Positions 43,046 through 52,823 of a stretch of 64,000 nucleotides of DNA are shown here, one piece after another; position 1 is the stretch's first letter; each line of letters opens with the position of its first letter. The notes under the pieces were generated by a model. That model did not search any database. It was not told the DNA's origin and saw nothing but the letters and a program-made list of their open reading frames with translations. A program made the position numbers and the translations under genes. The stretch covers positions 1-64,000 of the forward strand of contig NZ_JABUBU010000006.1 of assembly GCF_019834675.1 (NCBI RefSeq). The letters are read 5' to 3'. Origin of the DNA: Rhodococcoides corynebacterioides (GTDB taxonomy: Bacteria > Actinomycetota > Actinomycetes > Mycobacteriales > Mycobacteriaceae).

Positions 43046-46000
43046 ATGTCGATCCAGGAACACCGGCGCCCGACGACGTCGTCGGTGACGCGAGAGGTGC
43101 CGTCCGACACGTCGTCGCCCGGGGGCCGATCAGGGGGCCGATCCGCGGCCTCGACGGGATTCCGCCACGAGGTTCCGCACTATCTCGGCCTCGCGGTCGG
43201 CATCTACTCGGCGCTGGCCTTCCTGTGGTCGCTCTCCCCCGCCGTGCGTGCGCTCACGCACCATCCGCGGGAATGGATCGACGACTACGTCCTCGACGCG
43301 CCCGACACCAGCCTGTCCTTCGCGCTCGTCGTCGCGTTGCTGGCGGCGGCGCTGTCGACCCGCAAACGGGTGGCGTGGTGGATCGCGACGCTGTACGTCG
43401 CGGCGTCGATCGTCGTCAACGCCGCGATCCTCGTCGACGATCCCGGCACGGTCGGGTCGTGGATCGGCGGTGCCCTGCAGGTCGCGGTGCTGGTCCTGCT
43501 GCTGTGGTCGCGTCGGGAATTCGACACGCGTGTCCGGCCCGGCGCGGTGTGGAAGGCCCTCGGCGTGCTGCTCCTCGGCCTCACCGTCGGCGTCGTCGCG
43601 GGGTGGGGTCTGCTCGAGGCCTTCCCCGGCACGTTGGACCGCAGCGAGACGGTCTTCTGGTCGCTCAACCGCGTCGCCGGCCTCGCCGTCGTCGACAACG
43701 AGCAGTTCGACGGCCGCCCCCACGGCTTCGTCAATTTCCTGCTGGGCCTGTTCGCCTTCCTCGCACTCGCCGCGGCGGTGTTCACGCTGTTCCGGTCCCA
43801 GCGCGCCGTCAACGCCCTGACCGGCACCGACGAGTCCGCCCTCCGCGGCCTGGTGGCGGCGTCGCCCGACGATTCGCTGGCCTACTTCGCCACGCGACGC
43901 GACAAGGCCGTCGTCTTCGCCCCGTCGGGCAAGGCCGCGGTGACGTACCGCGTCGAGATCGGGGTGTGCCTGGCCAGCGGCGATCCCGTCGGGGTGCGGT
44001 CGGCGTGGCCGCAGGCCATCGAGGCGTGGCTCGACATGGCGTCGCGCTACGGCTGGGCGCCGGCGGTCATGGGGGCGAGCGAGGCCGGGGCCGCCGCCTA
44101 CCGCGCGGCGGGGCTCGGGGTGCTCGAACTCGGCGACGAGGCCGTGCTGCCGACGCGGTCCTTCGGACTCGGCGGGCCGGACATGCGTCCGGTTCGGCAG
44201 GCGGTCAACCGGGCGAAGGCCAAGGGGCTGTCCGTCCGGATCCGTCGGCACCGCGACATCGGCGCCGACGAGTGGCCCGCCGTGGAGAAGCGCGCCGACG
44301 ACTGGCGGGACACCGAGACCGAACGCGGTTTCTCGATGGCCCTGGGCCGACTCGGCGACCCGTTGGACGGCGACTGCCTGCTGGTCGAGGCGGTTCACGA
44401 CGAGACCGGAACCGTGGTCGGGATGCTCTCGCTGGTGCCGTGGGGACCGGCGGCGGCGTCGCTGGACCTGATGCGCCGCGCACGGACCGCGCCGAACGGC
44501 ACCGTCGAACTGATGGTCTCCGAACTGGCCGCCCGGTCCGACACGGTGGGCATCACCAAGATCTCGCTGAACTTCGCGGTGTTCCGATCCGTCTTCGAGG
44601 AGGGCGGCCGGATCGGCGCCGGGCCGGTGCTGCGACTGTGGCGGGCCCTGCTGGTGTTCTTCTCCCGGTGGTGGCAGCTCGAGGCGCTGTATCGGTCGAA
44701 CCTCAAGTACCAGCCCGAGTGGGTGCCGCGGTACCTGTGCTTCGGCGACGGACGGGAGCTGCCGAAGGTGGGTGCCGCCTCGGCCATCGCGGAGGGCTTC
44801 CTGACCCTGCCCGGCCGACGGGCCGTCACCGGTCACACCGGCACGCACACCGCGGTGCCGGCGTCCGTCGCCGCCCACGGTCTGCTGCACGACGACGGGA
44901 GCGAGCCCGACGACCTCGTCGCCTCGACGGCGCCGTCGGTGCGTCGACCGGAGCAGGTGCGCGTTCGCCTGGCCAAGCTCGACCGGCTGGCCGCCGAGGG
45001 CGTGGACCCCTACCCCGTCGCCCACCCGCCGACGCACACGGTGGCCGAGGCGGCGGCGTCGCCCGACGGGACGACGGTTCGCGTGTCCGGCCGCGTCCTG
45101 CGGATACGCGACTACGGCGGCGTCGTGTTCTGCCTGCTCCGCGACTGGAGCGGGGACCTGCAGATCCTGCTCGAGCGGGATCGGGTGGGCCGGGACCCGC
45201 TGTCCCGCTTCGGAACCGACGTCGATCTCGGTGACCTGGTGTCGTGCAGCGGTCCGATGGGGCGATCCCGTGCCGGGGTGCAGGCGCTGCTGGTGGCGGA
45301 CTGGCGGCTGAACGCGAAGTCGCTGCACCCCCTGCCGGACAAGTACCGGGGCCTCACCGATCCCGAGGCGCGGGTGCGCCAGCGTTACGTCGACATGGAG
45401 ATCAACCCGCAGGCGCGGGCGCTCATGCGGGCCCGCAGCGCGGTGGTGAAGTCCCTGCGCGACACCCTCGGCGAGCGCGGGTACCTCGAGGTGGAGACGC
45501 CGATCCTGCAGCAGGTGCACGGCGGCGCCAACGCGGCGCCGTTCCTCACCCACATCAACGCGTACGACCTCGACCTGTATCTGCGCATCGCACCGGAGCT
45601 CTACCTCAAACGTCTGTGCGTCGGCGGTATGGAGAAGGTGTTCGAGATCGGCCGGGTGTTCCGCAACGAGGGGGCGGACTTCAAGCACAATCCGGAGTTC
45701 ACGATTCTCGAGGCCTACGAGGCGCACAGCGACTACGAGCGCTGCATGGTGCTGTGCCGCGAGCTGATCCAGAAGGCCGCGGTGGCCGCGCACGGCCGCG
45801 AGATCATTCACCGGCCGGACGAGAACGGCACCCTCGTCGAGATCGACATCTCCGGCGAGTGGCCGGTCAAGACCATGCACGCCGCCGTCGCCGAGAAGAT
45901 CGGCGCGGACGTCTCCCCCGCGACGCCCCTGGCGGAACTGCAGCGGCTCTGCGACCTGCACGACGTGCCGTACCAGTCCACCTGGGACGCCGGCGCCGTC

Positions 46001-46405
46001 GCGCAGGAGATGTACGAGCACCTGGTCGAGGACTTCACCGAGTTCCCGACGTTCTACACCGACTTCCCGACGTCGATGTCGCCGCTGACAAGGCCGCACC
46101 GGTCGATCCCCGGCGTGGCCGAGAAGTGGGACCTGGTGGCGTGGGGCGTGGAGCTGGGGACCGCGTACAGCGAACTGACCGACCCCGTGGACCAGCGTCG
46201 GCGCCTCACCGAGCAGTCGATGCTGGCGGCCGGCGGCGACCCCGAGGCCATGGAACTCGACGAGGACTTCCTCCAGGCCCTCGAGCACGGCATGCCCCCG
46301 ACGGGTGGTCTCGGCATGGGTGTGGACCGCGTGGTCATGCTCATCACCGGCGGCAGCATCCGCGAGACCTTGGCGTTTCCGCTGGCGAAGCCGCGCGGAG
46401 AATGA
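43046..46405 (+). CDS. lysX: Bifunctional lysylphosphatidylglycerol synthetase / lysine-tRNA ligase
   Basis: A 1119-residue fusion. Residues about 35-265 are membrane helices. Residues about 270-600 form the MprF-like lysyl transfer domain ([59 protein letters not shown]). From about residue 640 there is a class II lysyl-tRNA synthetase: OB fold ([20 protein letters not shown]), motif 2 ([20 protein letters not shown]) and motif 3 ([18 protein letters not shown]). It makes Lys-tRNA and attaches lysine to phosphatidylglycerol, giving resistance to cationic peptides. CATAGT (43034-43039) lies six bases before the ATG, suggesting a leaderless message. Confidence 0.96.
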   Translation: MSIQEHRRPTTSSVTREVPSDTSSPGGRSGGRSAASTGFRHEVPHYLGLAVGIYSALAFLWSLSPAVRALTHHPREWIDDYVLDAPDTSLSFALVVALLAAALSTRKRVAWWIATLYVAASIVVNAAILVDDPGTVGSWIGGALQVAVLVLLLWSRREFDTRVRPGAVWKALGVLLLGLTVGVVAGWGLLEAFPGTLDRSETVFWSLNRVAGLAVVDNEQFDGRPHGFVNFLLGLFAFLALAAAVFTLFRSQRAVNALTGTDESALRGLVAASPDDSLAYFATRRDKAVVFAPSGKAAVTYRVEIGVCLASGDPVGVRSAWPQAIEAWLDMASRYGWAPAVMGASEAGAAAYRAAGLGVLELGDEAVLPTRSFGLGGPDMRPVRQAVNRAKAKGLSVRIRRHRDIGADEWPAVEKRADDWRDTETERGFSMALGRLGDPLDGDCLLVEAVHDETGTVVGMLSLVPWGPAAASLDLMRRARTAPNGTVELMVSELAARSDTVGITKISLNFAVFRSVFEEGGRIGAGPVLRLWRALLVFFSRWWQLEALYRSNLKYQPEWVPRYLCFGDGRELPKVGAASAIAEGFLTLPGRRAVTGHTGTHTAVPASVAAHGLLHDDGSEPDDLVASTAPSVRRPEQVRVRLAKLDRLAAEGVDPYPVAHPPTHTVAEAAASPDGTTVRVSGRVLRIRDYGGVVFCLLRDWSGDLQILLERDRVGRDPLSRFGTDVDLGDLVSCSGPMGRSRAGVQALLVADWRLNAKSLHPLPDKYRGLTDPEARVRQRYVDMEINPQARALMRARSAVVKSLRDTLGERGYLEVETPILQQVHGGANAAPFLTHINAYDLDLYLRIAPELYLKRLCVGGMEKVFEIGRVFRNEGADFKHNPEFTILEAYEAHSDYERCMVLCRELIQKAAVAAHGREIIHRPDENGTLVEIDISGEWPVKTMHAAVAEKIGADVSPATPLAELQRLCDLHDVPYQSTWDAGAVAQEMYEHLVEDFTEFPTFYTDFPTSMSPLTRPHRSIPGVAEKWDLVAWGVELGTAYSELTDPVDQRRRLTEQSMLAAGGDPEAMELDEDFLQALEHGMPPTGGLGMGVDRVVMLITGGSIRETLAFPLAKPRGE

Positions 46406-47289
46406 GCGAGAGCACTGTTTCACATGAAACCGTGACGGTGCTCGGCAGCGCGGTGCACGTCGCGCGGGTCCACGGTCGGTCCGCGCCGGTGGTCCTGTGC
46501 GGCGGACTGGGCAGCTCCTGGCACGACTGGGTGGACGTCCTGACCCTGCTCGGCGAGGCCGGCCGCACCGCGTTCGCGCTGGACCGGCCCGGTTTCGGTG
46601 ACAGCGAACCACGGCGGGGCGAGGTGCCGACCGTCGCCGGGGAGGCCCGCCGCATCGTCGCGGTGCTCGACGCCCTGGGTCTGCAGGAGCCGGCCGTCCT
46701 GGTCGGTCATTCGATGGCCGGCTTCTACGTGGAGGGTGCCGCGCGGCTCGACCCCGAGCGCGTCGGCGGCCTGATCCTGCTCGACTCCAGCGTGGAGAAG
46801 TCCCCCGGCGCCCTGATCCCCCGCCGTCTCCGCATGCCGGCCGCGCGCATCCTTGCCCGCGCGTCCTCGGCGGTGGGACTTCAGACGATCGGCGCCGACG
46901 CCGTACGCCACCTGGTGGTCCGCGCGGTCCCCCCCGACGGCTACCCGCCCGAACGCATCGACGAGCTCCGGCGCCTCTACCGCGAACCCGACTACCTCGA
47001 GGCGGCGACGGTCGAGTACTTCGTCTACGCCGACCTCGCCGTCGAGCTGAACCGGCTCCGGCGACGGACGCCGACCCCCGACGTTCCCGTCGTCGTCGCG
47101 GCCGCCCACACCTCCCACCCGACCCCGTGGGGTGCCCGGTGGATTCGCAAACAGCAGCGGCTCGCGTCGTACCTCGGGGGGCGGTTCACGGTGATCGCCC
47201 CCTCGCACCACCACGTGATGATCGATCAGCCGGTCGTGGTCGCGCAGGCGATCGACGAGGTCCTCGAGGAGGCCCGGCGGCGAAAATAG
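46402..47289 (+). CDS. Alpha/beta-hydrolase coupled to lysX
   Basis: A 295-residue alpha/beta-hydrolase: [18 protein letters not shown] (oxyanion region), [20 protein letters not shown] with the Ser nucleophile in GHSMAG, and a C-terminal His in [10 protein letters not shown]. No signal peptide is visible. Its ATG overlaps the lysX stop (ATGA). In Staphylococcus-type and actinobacterial aminoacyl-lipid systems a hydrolase can remove the amino acid; coupling makes that attractive here but it is inference. Confidence 0.87.
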   Translation: MSESTVSHETVTVLGSAVHVARVHGRSAPVVLCGGLGSSWHDWVDVLTLLGEAGRTAFALDRPGFGDSEPRRGEVPTVAGEARRIVAVLDALGLQEPAVLVGHSMAGFYVEGAARLDPERVGGLILLDSSVEKSPGALIPRRLRMPAARILARASSAVGLQTIGADAVRHLVVRAVPPDGYPPERIDELRRLYREPDYLEAATVEYFVYADLAVELNRLRRRTPTPDVPVVVAAAHTSHPTPWGARWIRKQQRLASYLGGRFTVIAPSHHHVMIDQPVVVAQAIDEVLEEARRRK

Positions 47290-47312
47290 TCCGGCAACCG
47301 GGAAAACCGGAC
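47289..47312 (+). terminator. Short hairpin after the hydrolase gene
   Basis: GTCCGG (47289-47294) pairs with CCGGAC (47307-47312) and is followed by ATTTTCG. A modest factor-independent terminator at the end of the lysX operon. Confidence 0.5.
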
Positions 47313-47408
47313 ATTTTCGTGCGCCGTCCAGGACGGGGGCCCCTCGGGTGGGGTCGACAACGACGCCGCCACGACAATGCGGGTGAAACGTCGATCCCGA
47401 ATGAACAA

Positions 47409-47445
47409 CACGCAAACATATTGTGAACCTGCCGGCATTTGCGTG
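47409..47445. promoter_or_regulatory. Inverted repeat upstream of the DUF1275 gene
   Basis: CACGCAAA (47409-47416) and TTTGCGTG (47438-47445) are perfect complements 21 bp apart in an A+T-rich gap. TTGTGA (47421-47426) and CATTCT (47446-47451) could act as a promoter with 19-bp spacing. A regulator site is inferred. Confidence 0.35.
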
Positions 47446-47532
47446 CATTCTGTTCGCGCCGACCGAACCGTCCGTATGTGATCGATTTCTCCAAATATTG
47501 CGCAACCGGTGGTTCTCCGGAAGATCGAATGC

Positions 47533-48258
47533 ATGACGTCCCCGCTGTCGATCAGCCGAGAAACCGCCGTCGGATCCGAGGCCCGGTTGTCCTGGATTCT
47601 CTCCGGACTCGCCGGCATGGTCGGCGCGGTCGCCTTCCTGCATTCGGCGGGATACTTCGTCACCTTCATGACCGGCAACACCGAGCGCGCGGTCGTCGGC
47701 TGGTTCGGCCATCCCGAGGGCAAGGAAGTCGCCCCTGGCGCAACACCTTTGGTGGCCGTCACCCTCATCGCGTCCTTCGTCGCGGGCGTCGTGCTGGCGT
47801 CGTACTGCCGTCGCCACTACTGGGACAATCACCCGCACGGCGCCACCGTCGTCACCACGATCGCGCTCGGCCTGGCCGGATTCATCGATATCGGTGTGTC
47901 CGGATGGTCGTCGGCCGACGTCAATTTCTATCCGATTCTTCTGGTCGCGTTCGCCCTCGGCGCGCTGAACACCGCATTCACCAAGAACGAGGAGACGTAC
48001 ATTCCGCTCAGTTACGTCACCGGCACCATCGTGAAACTCGGGCAGGGAATCGAACGGCACCTGACCGGCGGCGGGACCAAGTACGACTGGCTCTGCTATC
48101 TCCTCCTGCTCGGCTCTTTCTCGCTGGGCGGCGCCGTGGGTGCGGCCATGGGCGTGCTCATCACGGGCCCGCAGGTTCTCCTGCTCGCCGCCCTGGTCAG
48201 CCTGGGCGCCACCGTCTTCACCTTCACCCACACCGAACGGCGGTCCGTCTTCGGCTGA
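47533..48258 (+). CDS. YoaK family (DUF1275) membrane protein
   Basis: A 241-residue protein with about six helices. Family landmarks: GMVGAVAFLHSAGYFVTFMT leading to the conserved TGNTERA, ALGALNTAFTKN, and SYVTGTIVKLGQGIERHL. The family is widespread but of unknown function. The ATG at 47533 is preferred to a GTG eight codons earlier because it gives the compact N terminus. Upstream dyad noted separately. Confidence 0.87.
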   Translation: MTSPLSISRETAVGSEARLSWILSGLAGMVGAVAFLHSAGYFVTFMTGNTERAVVGWFGHPEGKEVAPGATPLVAVTLIASFVAGVVLASYCRRHYWDNHPHGATVVTTIALGLAGFIDIGVSGWSSADVNFYPILLVAFALGALNTAFTKNEETYIPLSYVTGTIVKLGQGIERHLTGGGTKYDWLCYLLLLGSFSLGGAVGAAMGVLITGPQVLLLAALVSLGATVFTFTHTERRSVFG

Positions 48259-48297
48259 CCCGCGTCCCCGCGCGCCCCGCCGCGTCCCCCTGGCACG

Positions 48298-49110
48298 ATG
48301 GCGTCGGTGAAGCGCATCGTCTCGGCCGACCTCGACGTCACCGTCAGCGACCCGAGCACCCTCGAGTTCCAGATCGCCGCCGCCCGCATGCCGGGCCTGG
48401 TGATCGACGAGCGCCTCACCGTCGAGCTCGACGGACGCGCACTCGCCCCGGCCGAGATCACCGCCGAGCACGGCAGCCGCATCCACACCTTCGACTGCGA
48501 TCGCGGCCGACTCGTCGTCCGCTACCGCGCGACCGTCGACGGGCACGCCGAGCCCCCGGACGTCGTCGATCGGGATCTGTCGGTGTACCTGCGCCCGTCG
48601 CGCTACGCGGAGTCCGACACGCTGACCGGTTTCGCCGCCACCGAATTCGGCCACCTGGACTCCGACGCCGAGGTGCTCGCCGCCGTGACCGGGTGGGTCG
48701 CGCGACGGTTGAAGTACGTTCCCGGCAGCAGCGACCCCATCGACGGCGCGTCGGACACCCTTCTCGCGGGCGCCGGGGTCTGCCGGGACTACACGCACCT
48801 GGTGGTCGCCCTCCTCCGCGCCCGACAGATTCCCGCCCGACTCGTCGCCGTCTACGCCCCCGGCTGCGACCCGATGGACTTCCACGCCGTCGCCGAGGCC
48901 TGCGTCGACGGGGTGTGGCGCGTCGTCGACGCGACCCGCCTGGCACCGCGCGGGTCGCTGGTCCGCATCGCCACCGGTCGCGACGCCGCGGACACCGCCT
49001 TCCTCGACAACCACGACGGCTACCTCACCCTGGACCGGTTGCAGGTCGGCGCGATCGTCGACGGCGACCTCCCCGTCGACGACATCACCCGTGAAGTCTC
49101 GATTTCCTGA
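48298..49110 (+). CDS. Transglutaminase-like cysteine protease fold protein
   Basis: A 270-residue protein. An N-terminal beta domain is followed by the transglutaminase core with a complete Cys-His-Asp triad: GAGVCRDYTHLVVALLRA, MDFHAVAEACVDGVW and RVVDATRLAPRG. Bacterial members are usually peptidases or amidases rather than cross-linking enzymes. No signal peptide. The start could be the ATG at 48298 or the GTG at 48307. The target is unknown. Confidence 0.88.
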   Translation: MASVKRIVSADLDVTVSDPSTLEFQIAAARMPGLVIDERLTVELDGRALAPAEITAEHGSRIHTFDCDRGRLVVRYRATVDGHAEPPDVVDRDLSVYLRPSRYAESDTLTGFAATEFGHLDSDAEVLAAVTGWVARRLKYVPGSSDPIDGASDTLLAGAGVCRDYTHLVVALLRARQIPARLVAVYAPGCDPMDFHAVAEACVDGVWRVVDATRLAPRGSLVRIATGRDAADTAFLDNHDGYLTLDRLQVGAIVDGDLPVDDITREVSIS

Positions 49111-49135
49111 CGCGGCGGGGCTACCTTCTGCCGGT

Positions 49136-49534
49136 ATGACCCACCCCGTGCGGTTCGACGACGACGACCCGATGCTGCGGCAGGTGCGGGAGCTGGCGCT
49201 GGCGTTCCCGGGCGCCGCGGAGAAGGTGAGCCACGGCCGACCGCAGTTCGTCACCACCAAGGTGTTCGCCGTGTACGGCGCGACGGTGAAGGGCGACCAC
49301 CACTCGACGCGATGGGCCCGGTCGCTGCAGTTCCTGCCCGACGCGGACGAACACGAGGCACTGCTCGGCGACGCGCGGTTCTTCGTTCCCGCCTACTGGG
49401 GTCCCGCCGGGTGGCTCGGCCTCGACCTCACGGCCGGCGACCCCGACTGGGACGAGGCGCGCGAACTGCTCGACATGTCGTACCGACGCACGGCCACGGC
49501 GCGCCTGGTCGCGGAGCTCGACGCCCGCTCGTGA
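49136..49534 (+). CDS. MmcQ/YjbR family protein
   Basis: A 132-residue protein with the YjbR fold pattern: LALAFPGAAEKVSHGRPQFV, KVFAVYGATVKG, and FFVPAYWGPAGWLGLDLTAG near the end. Members are predicted DNA-binding or nucleic-acid-associated proteins (double-wing fold) without a settled role. The ATG at 49136 is preceded by TACCTT (49122-49127) at leaderless spacing. Confidence 0.85.
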   Translation: MTHPVRFDDDDPMLRQVRELALAFPGAAEKVSHGRPQFVTTKVFAVYGATVKGDHHSTRWARSLQFLPDADEHEALLGDARFFVPAYWGPAGWLGLDLTAGDPDWDEARELLDMSYRRTATARLVAELDARS

Positions 49535-49547
49535 CAGCATCGATCCC

Positions 49548-50168
49548 GTGCAGCTGCTCCTGATCCGTCACGCGCTTCCGCTCGCGTCCACCGACGGCGC
49601 CGACCCCCACCTGGCCGACCTCGGCCGCGAACAGGCCGCACGTCTTCCCGACGCCCTCGCGCCGCACGGCGTGGTCCGGATCGTCTCGAGTCCGCAGCGG
49701 CGTGCCGTGGAGACCGCCGGCCCGCTCGCGGACGCGCGCGCACTCGGCGTCGACATCCTGGACGGACTGGCGGAGTACGACCGCGATCACGCCGGCTACC
49801 TGCCCATCGAGCAGGCGCGCGAGCAGTTCCCCGAGCAGTACGCCCGCATCAAGGCCGGTCACCTGCCCGACGACGTCGACCTCGACGCGTTCGTCGGTCG
49901 CGTCGAGGCCGCCCTCGCGCAGGTGATCGCGGAGACCGACGCCGACGCGTCCGTCGCCGTCGTCGCGCACGGCGGCGTCGTCAACGCGGTGCTGCACCGC
50001 CTGCTGAACACGGTTGCGCCCCTGACGTTTCCGATCGACTACTGTTCGATCACGCGGGTGCTCGTCTCCCGCAGCGGCCATCGCACCGTGGCGTCGGTCA
50101 ACGAGACGCAGCACGTGCTCGATCTGCTCCCCCGCTACCGGATGCGATCCTCATCGACTTCTCAATGA
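49548..50168 (+). CDS. Histidine phosphatase family protein
   Basis: A 206-residue phosphoglycerate mutase-like phosphatase. The catalytic motif is LIRHALPL (RHA rather than the common RHG), with the phosphate-binding Arg in VSSPQRRAVETA, the acid Glu in LAEYDRDHAGY and the second His in [15 protein letters not shown]. The substrate is not predictable. Confidence 0.9.
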   Translation: MQLLLIRHALPLASTDGADPHLADLGREQAARLPDALAPHGVVRIVSSPQRRAVETAGPLADARALGVDILDGLAEYDRDHAGYLPIEQAREQFPEQYARIKAGHLPDDVDLDAFVGRVEAALAQVIAETDADASVAVVAHGGVVNAVLHRLLNTVAPLTFPIDYCSITRVLVSRSGHRTVASVNETQHVLDLLPRYRMRSSSTSQ

Positions 50169-50252
50169 GCCTGCTCAGGGCCCGTTTTCGGCCGGTTACG
50201 GACCGCGGCGCGTCCGGCGGGGTCCGTCGGGGCCGTTAGCCTGAGCCCTACT

Positions 50253-51833
50253 ATGTCTGCTCCCTCCGCGCCGGCGTCCTCCGGCCCGCTCGCCGTGCTC
50301 TCCCGGCCGCTCGTGGCGCTTCTCGCGATCGCACTCCCGCTGCTCGTCGTCGGCGGGTACGCCGTGGCCACCGGGCACGACGTCGACCCCGTTGCCTCCA
50401 CTGCCTCCACCAGCACCTCCACGACGGACGCGGGAGCGGGCGGCGAGACCGAGCCCGGGCAGCCGACCGCCGATCCGCTGGCCAAGACGCGCTCGGCCCT
50501 CACGCAGACCCAGCTGCCGCTCAGCCTTCTCTCGGGTGGACTGACCCAGCTGACCGACGGCGCCCCGCTGCTCTCCGGCGGCGTGAACCAACTCTCGGAC
50601 GGGCTGGGGCAGGCCCGCGACGGCGCGCAGCAGCTCGCCGACGGCAACGGTCAGCTCGCCGGCGGCCTGGGACAGCTGCAGGGCGGTGTCACCCAGCTCG
50701 GCGACGGCGCCACGCAGATCAGCGGCGGCGTGAAGCAGCTGACGACGCCGCTGCTCGCGCTCGGCGAGAAGCAGGCCTCCGCCACCTCGGCCATCGCCGA
50801 CGTCGCGAATCGCATCGAGACCCTGAACAACCCGATCACCACCGACGCGGCCCGTCAGCTCCGCGAGCTGATCGACACCCTGAACGCCCAGGGCCTCGGC
50901 CCGGACACGGTCTCGCAGATCAACCAGCTGCGCGACGGCGCCGACCTGCTCGCCTACCAGCTCAGCGACCCGTCCAGCGAGTTCGTCACCGGCGTCGCCA
51001 CCGCGGTCGACGGCTCGAACCAGCTGGCCACCGGCTCGGCGCAGCTGCGCGACGGCCTGGTGCAGCTCGACGACGGCGGCAAGCAGCTTCGCGCGGGAAC
51101 CGACCAGCTCTCGTCGGGCATCGAGCCCATCGAGGGCGTCGTCACCAGCCTGCAGAACGGTGTCCGCAACGCCTCGTCGTCGCTGCCCGGCGCCACCAAC
51201 GTCACGGCCACGACCACGACGTCCGACGACGGCACCGTCTCCACCACCGTCGTCGCCTCGAGTCGCGACACCGCCACCTACTACGCGATCGCCGCCCTGG
51301 TCGGCGTCGCCGCGGTCGCCGCGGTGAGCCTGCTCCGTCGTCTCCGCCCGGGTGCGCGGGTGGTCCCCGTCGTGGCCGTCGTCGGCATCGCCGCGGCCGC
51401 CTCGCTCGTCTACTGGGTGGTCGGTGACGGCCGCACCGTGGGCACTCTCGTCGGCGGAGTCGCGTTCCTTCTGCTGTCCTCGGCGGCGTTCGTCGCGGCC
51501 GCCGGTGCGGTGCAGATGGCATTCGGGCGCGTGGTCGGCCAGTCGGTCAACCTGGTGCTCCTGCTGGTGCAGCTCGCCGTCGCCGGCGCTGCACTCGTCG
51601 CGGCACCCGACAGCCCGGTCTTCGGCCGGTTGGCGTCCTTCACGCCCGTCGGGTGGCTGGCGACCGGACTCGACCGCATCGGGGCCGACGCGATGGATTC
51701 CACCGGGTGGCTGGCCGTCGTCGTGACGGTGGCGCTGCTCGGGGTCGCCGGCGTCGTCTACTCGGTGGTCGCCCGGTCGCATCCCGGAGATACCACCGAC
51801 ACCGCCGGCCACCGGGCGTACGCCGGGGCCTGA
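50253..51833 (+). CDS. Membrane protein with YhgE-like X-D-G heptad repeats
   Basis: A 526-residue protein. An N-terminal helix (LVALLAIALPLLVVGGYAVA) is followed by an extracellular region of heptad-like repeats of the type QLxDG/LxxG (GGVNQLSDGLGQARDGAQQL, SAQLRDGLVQLDDGGKQLRA) up to about residue 310, and then five C-terminal helices. This is the layout of YhgE/Pip-like proteins, phage-infection or ESAT-6-secretion-linked in firmicutes. Here it stands alone without an ESX cluster. Role unknown. Confidence 0.75.
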   Translation: MSAPSAPASSGPLAVLSRPLVALLAIALPLLVVGGYAVATGHDVDPVASTASTSTSTTDAGAGGETEPGQPTADPLAKTRSALTQTQLPLSLLSGGLTQLTDGAPLLSGGVNQLSDGLGQARDGAQQLADGNGQLAGGLGQLQGGVTQLGDGATQISGGVKQLTTPLLALGEKQASATSAIADVANRIETLNNPITTDAARQLRELIDTLNAQGLGPDTVSQINQLRDGADLLAYQLSDPSSEFVTGVATAVDGSNQLATGSAQLRDGLVQLDDGGKQLRAGTDQLSSGIEPIEGVVTSLQNGVRNASSSLPGATNVTATTTTSDDGTVSTTVVASSRDTATYYAIAALVGVAAVAAVSLLRRLRPGARVVPVVAVVGIAAAASLVYWVVGDGRTVGTLVGGVAFLLLSSAAFVAAAGAVQMAFGRVVGQSVNLVLLLVQLAVAGAALVAAPDSPVFGRLASFTPVGWLATGLDRIGADAMDSTGWLAVVVTVALLGVAGVVYSVVARSHPGDTTDTAGHRAYAGA

Positions 51834-51853
51834 CCGGGCTCGCTCCGTCCGGG

Positions 51854-52720
51854 TTACCCGGTGGGCGGTGCGAACGCGTCGATCACGGACGCCATGTCGT
51901 CCGCGCCGTGACCGCGGGTGCTCGCGTCGGCGAACGCCGACCGCACCGCGGTGAGCAGGCGCCCGGCGGTGTCCGCGGTGTCGGCGGTCGCGTCGATCAT
52001 GAGATCGAGGTCCTTGACCACACCGTCCACGCCGAACGACGGCGTGAACTCGCGGTCGATCATCGCGGTCCCCTTCAGCTGGGTGTACGGGGCGCCGATG
52101 GGACCGCCGTCGAGTGCCTGCAGGAACAGCGACGGGTCGACGCCGAGGTGACGTGCGATGGCCACCGACTGCGCGGTGGCCGCCGTCAGCGTGGCGACCA
52201 TGGCGTTGCAGGCGAGCTTGAGCGCACTGGCGGCGCCCGGTTCCGTGCCCGCCACCACCGTCTTCACCGCGATCGCCTCGAGGACGGGCCGGACCGTCTC
52301 GTGCAGCGAGTCCGGACCGGAGATCAGCGCGGTGAGCGTGCCCTGCTCGGCCGGCGCCTTGGTCCCGAGGACGGGTGCGTCGAGCGTGGCGACGTCGTGC
52401 TGCGCGGCGAGCTGCGCCAGCCGCCCCGCCCCGGCCGGACCCACCGTCGCGCTCTGCATCCACACCGCGCCGTCCCGCACGGCCGGGAGGAAGGTCGTCG
52501 CGGCCTCGGTCGTGGCGGTCTCGTCGTAGAGCATGGTGACGACCACGTCGGCGTCCCGCACGCAGTCCGCCGGGTCGGTCGCGGCCCGCGCTCCGGACTC
52601 CACGAGAGCGGCCGTGCGGTCCGCGGTACGGTTCCAGACGGACAGGTCGTGGCCCGCCCGCAGGATCGATGCGGCCATGCCTGCGCCCATGGTGCCGGTT
52701 CCGATCACTGCCACTCGCAC
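51854..52720 (-). CDS. NAD(P)-dependent beta-hydroxyacid dehydrogenase
   Basis: A 288-residue enzyme of the 3-hydroxyisobutyrate / 6-phosphogluconate dehydrogenase superfamily. The N-terminal dinucleotide site is VAVIGTGTMGAGMAASIL, and Asn-Arg-Thr in VWNRTADRTAALV suggests NADP preference. The catalytic Lys is in AASALKLACNAMVATL, and LGTKAPAEQGTLTALISGP is the substrate loop. The substrate could be 3-hydroxyisobutyrate or succinic semialdehyde/glyoxylate. Confidence 0.88.
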   Translation of the reverse strand: MRVAVIGTGTMGAGMAASILRAGHDLSVWNRTADRTAALVESGARAATDPADCVRDADVVVTMLYDETATTEAATTFLPAVRDGAVWMQSATVGPAGAGRLAQLAAQHDVATLDAPVLGTKAPAEQGTLTALISGPDSLHETVRPVLEAIAVKTVVAGTEPGAASALKLACNAMVATLTAATAQSVAIARHLGVDPSLFLQALDGGPIGAPYTQLKGTAMIDREFTPSFGVDGVVKDLDLMIDATADTADTAGRLLTAVRSAFADASTRGHGADDMASVIDAFAPPTG

Positions 52721-52823
52721 GTGCGACCTCCCTCACGATGACGGCGACGCATTTCGTCCCGTCCGGGTGACTGTGTTCCCATCGAGGGTCGGAACCAATC
52801 GTTACGTCGAGTAAGGACCTGTC

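Noticed and set aside
43130-46612. Long minus-strand frame opposite lysX
   Set aside because: Shadow of lysX; low-complexity translation and no motifs.
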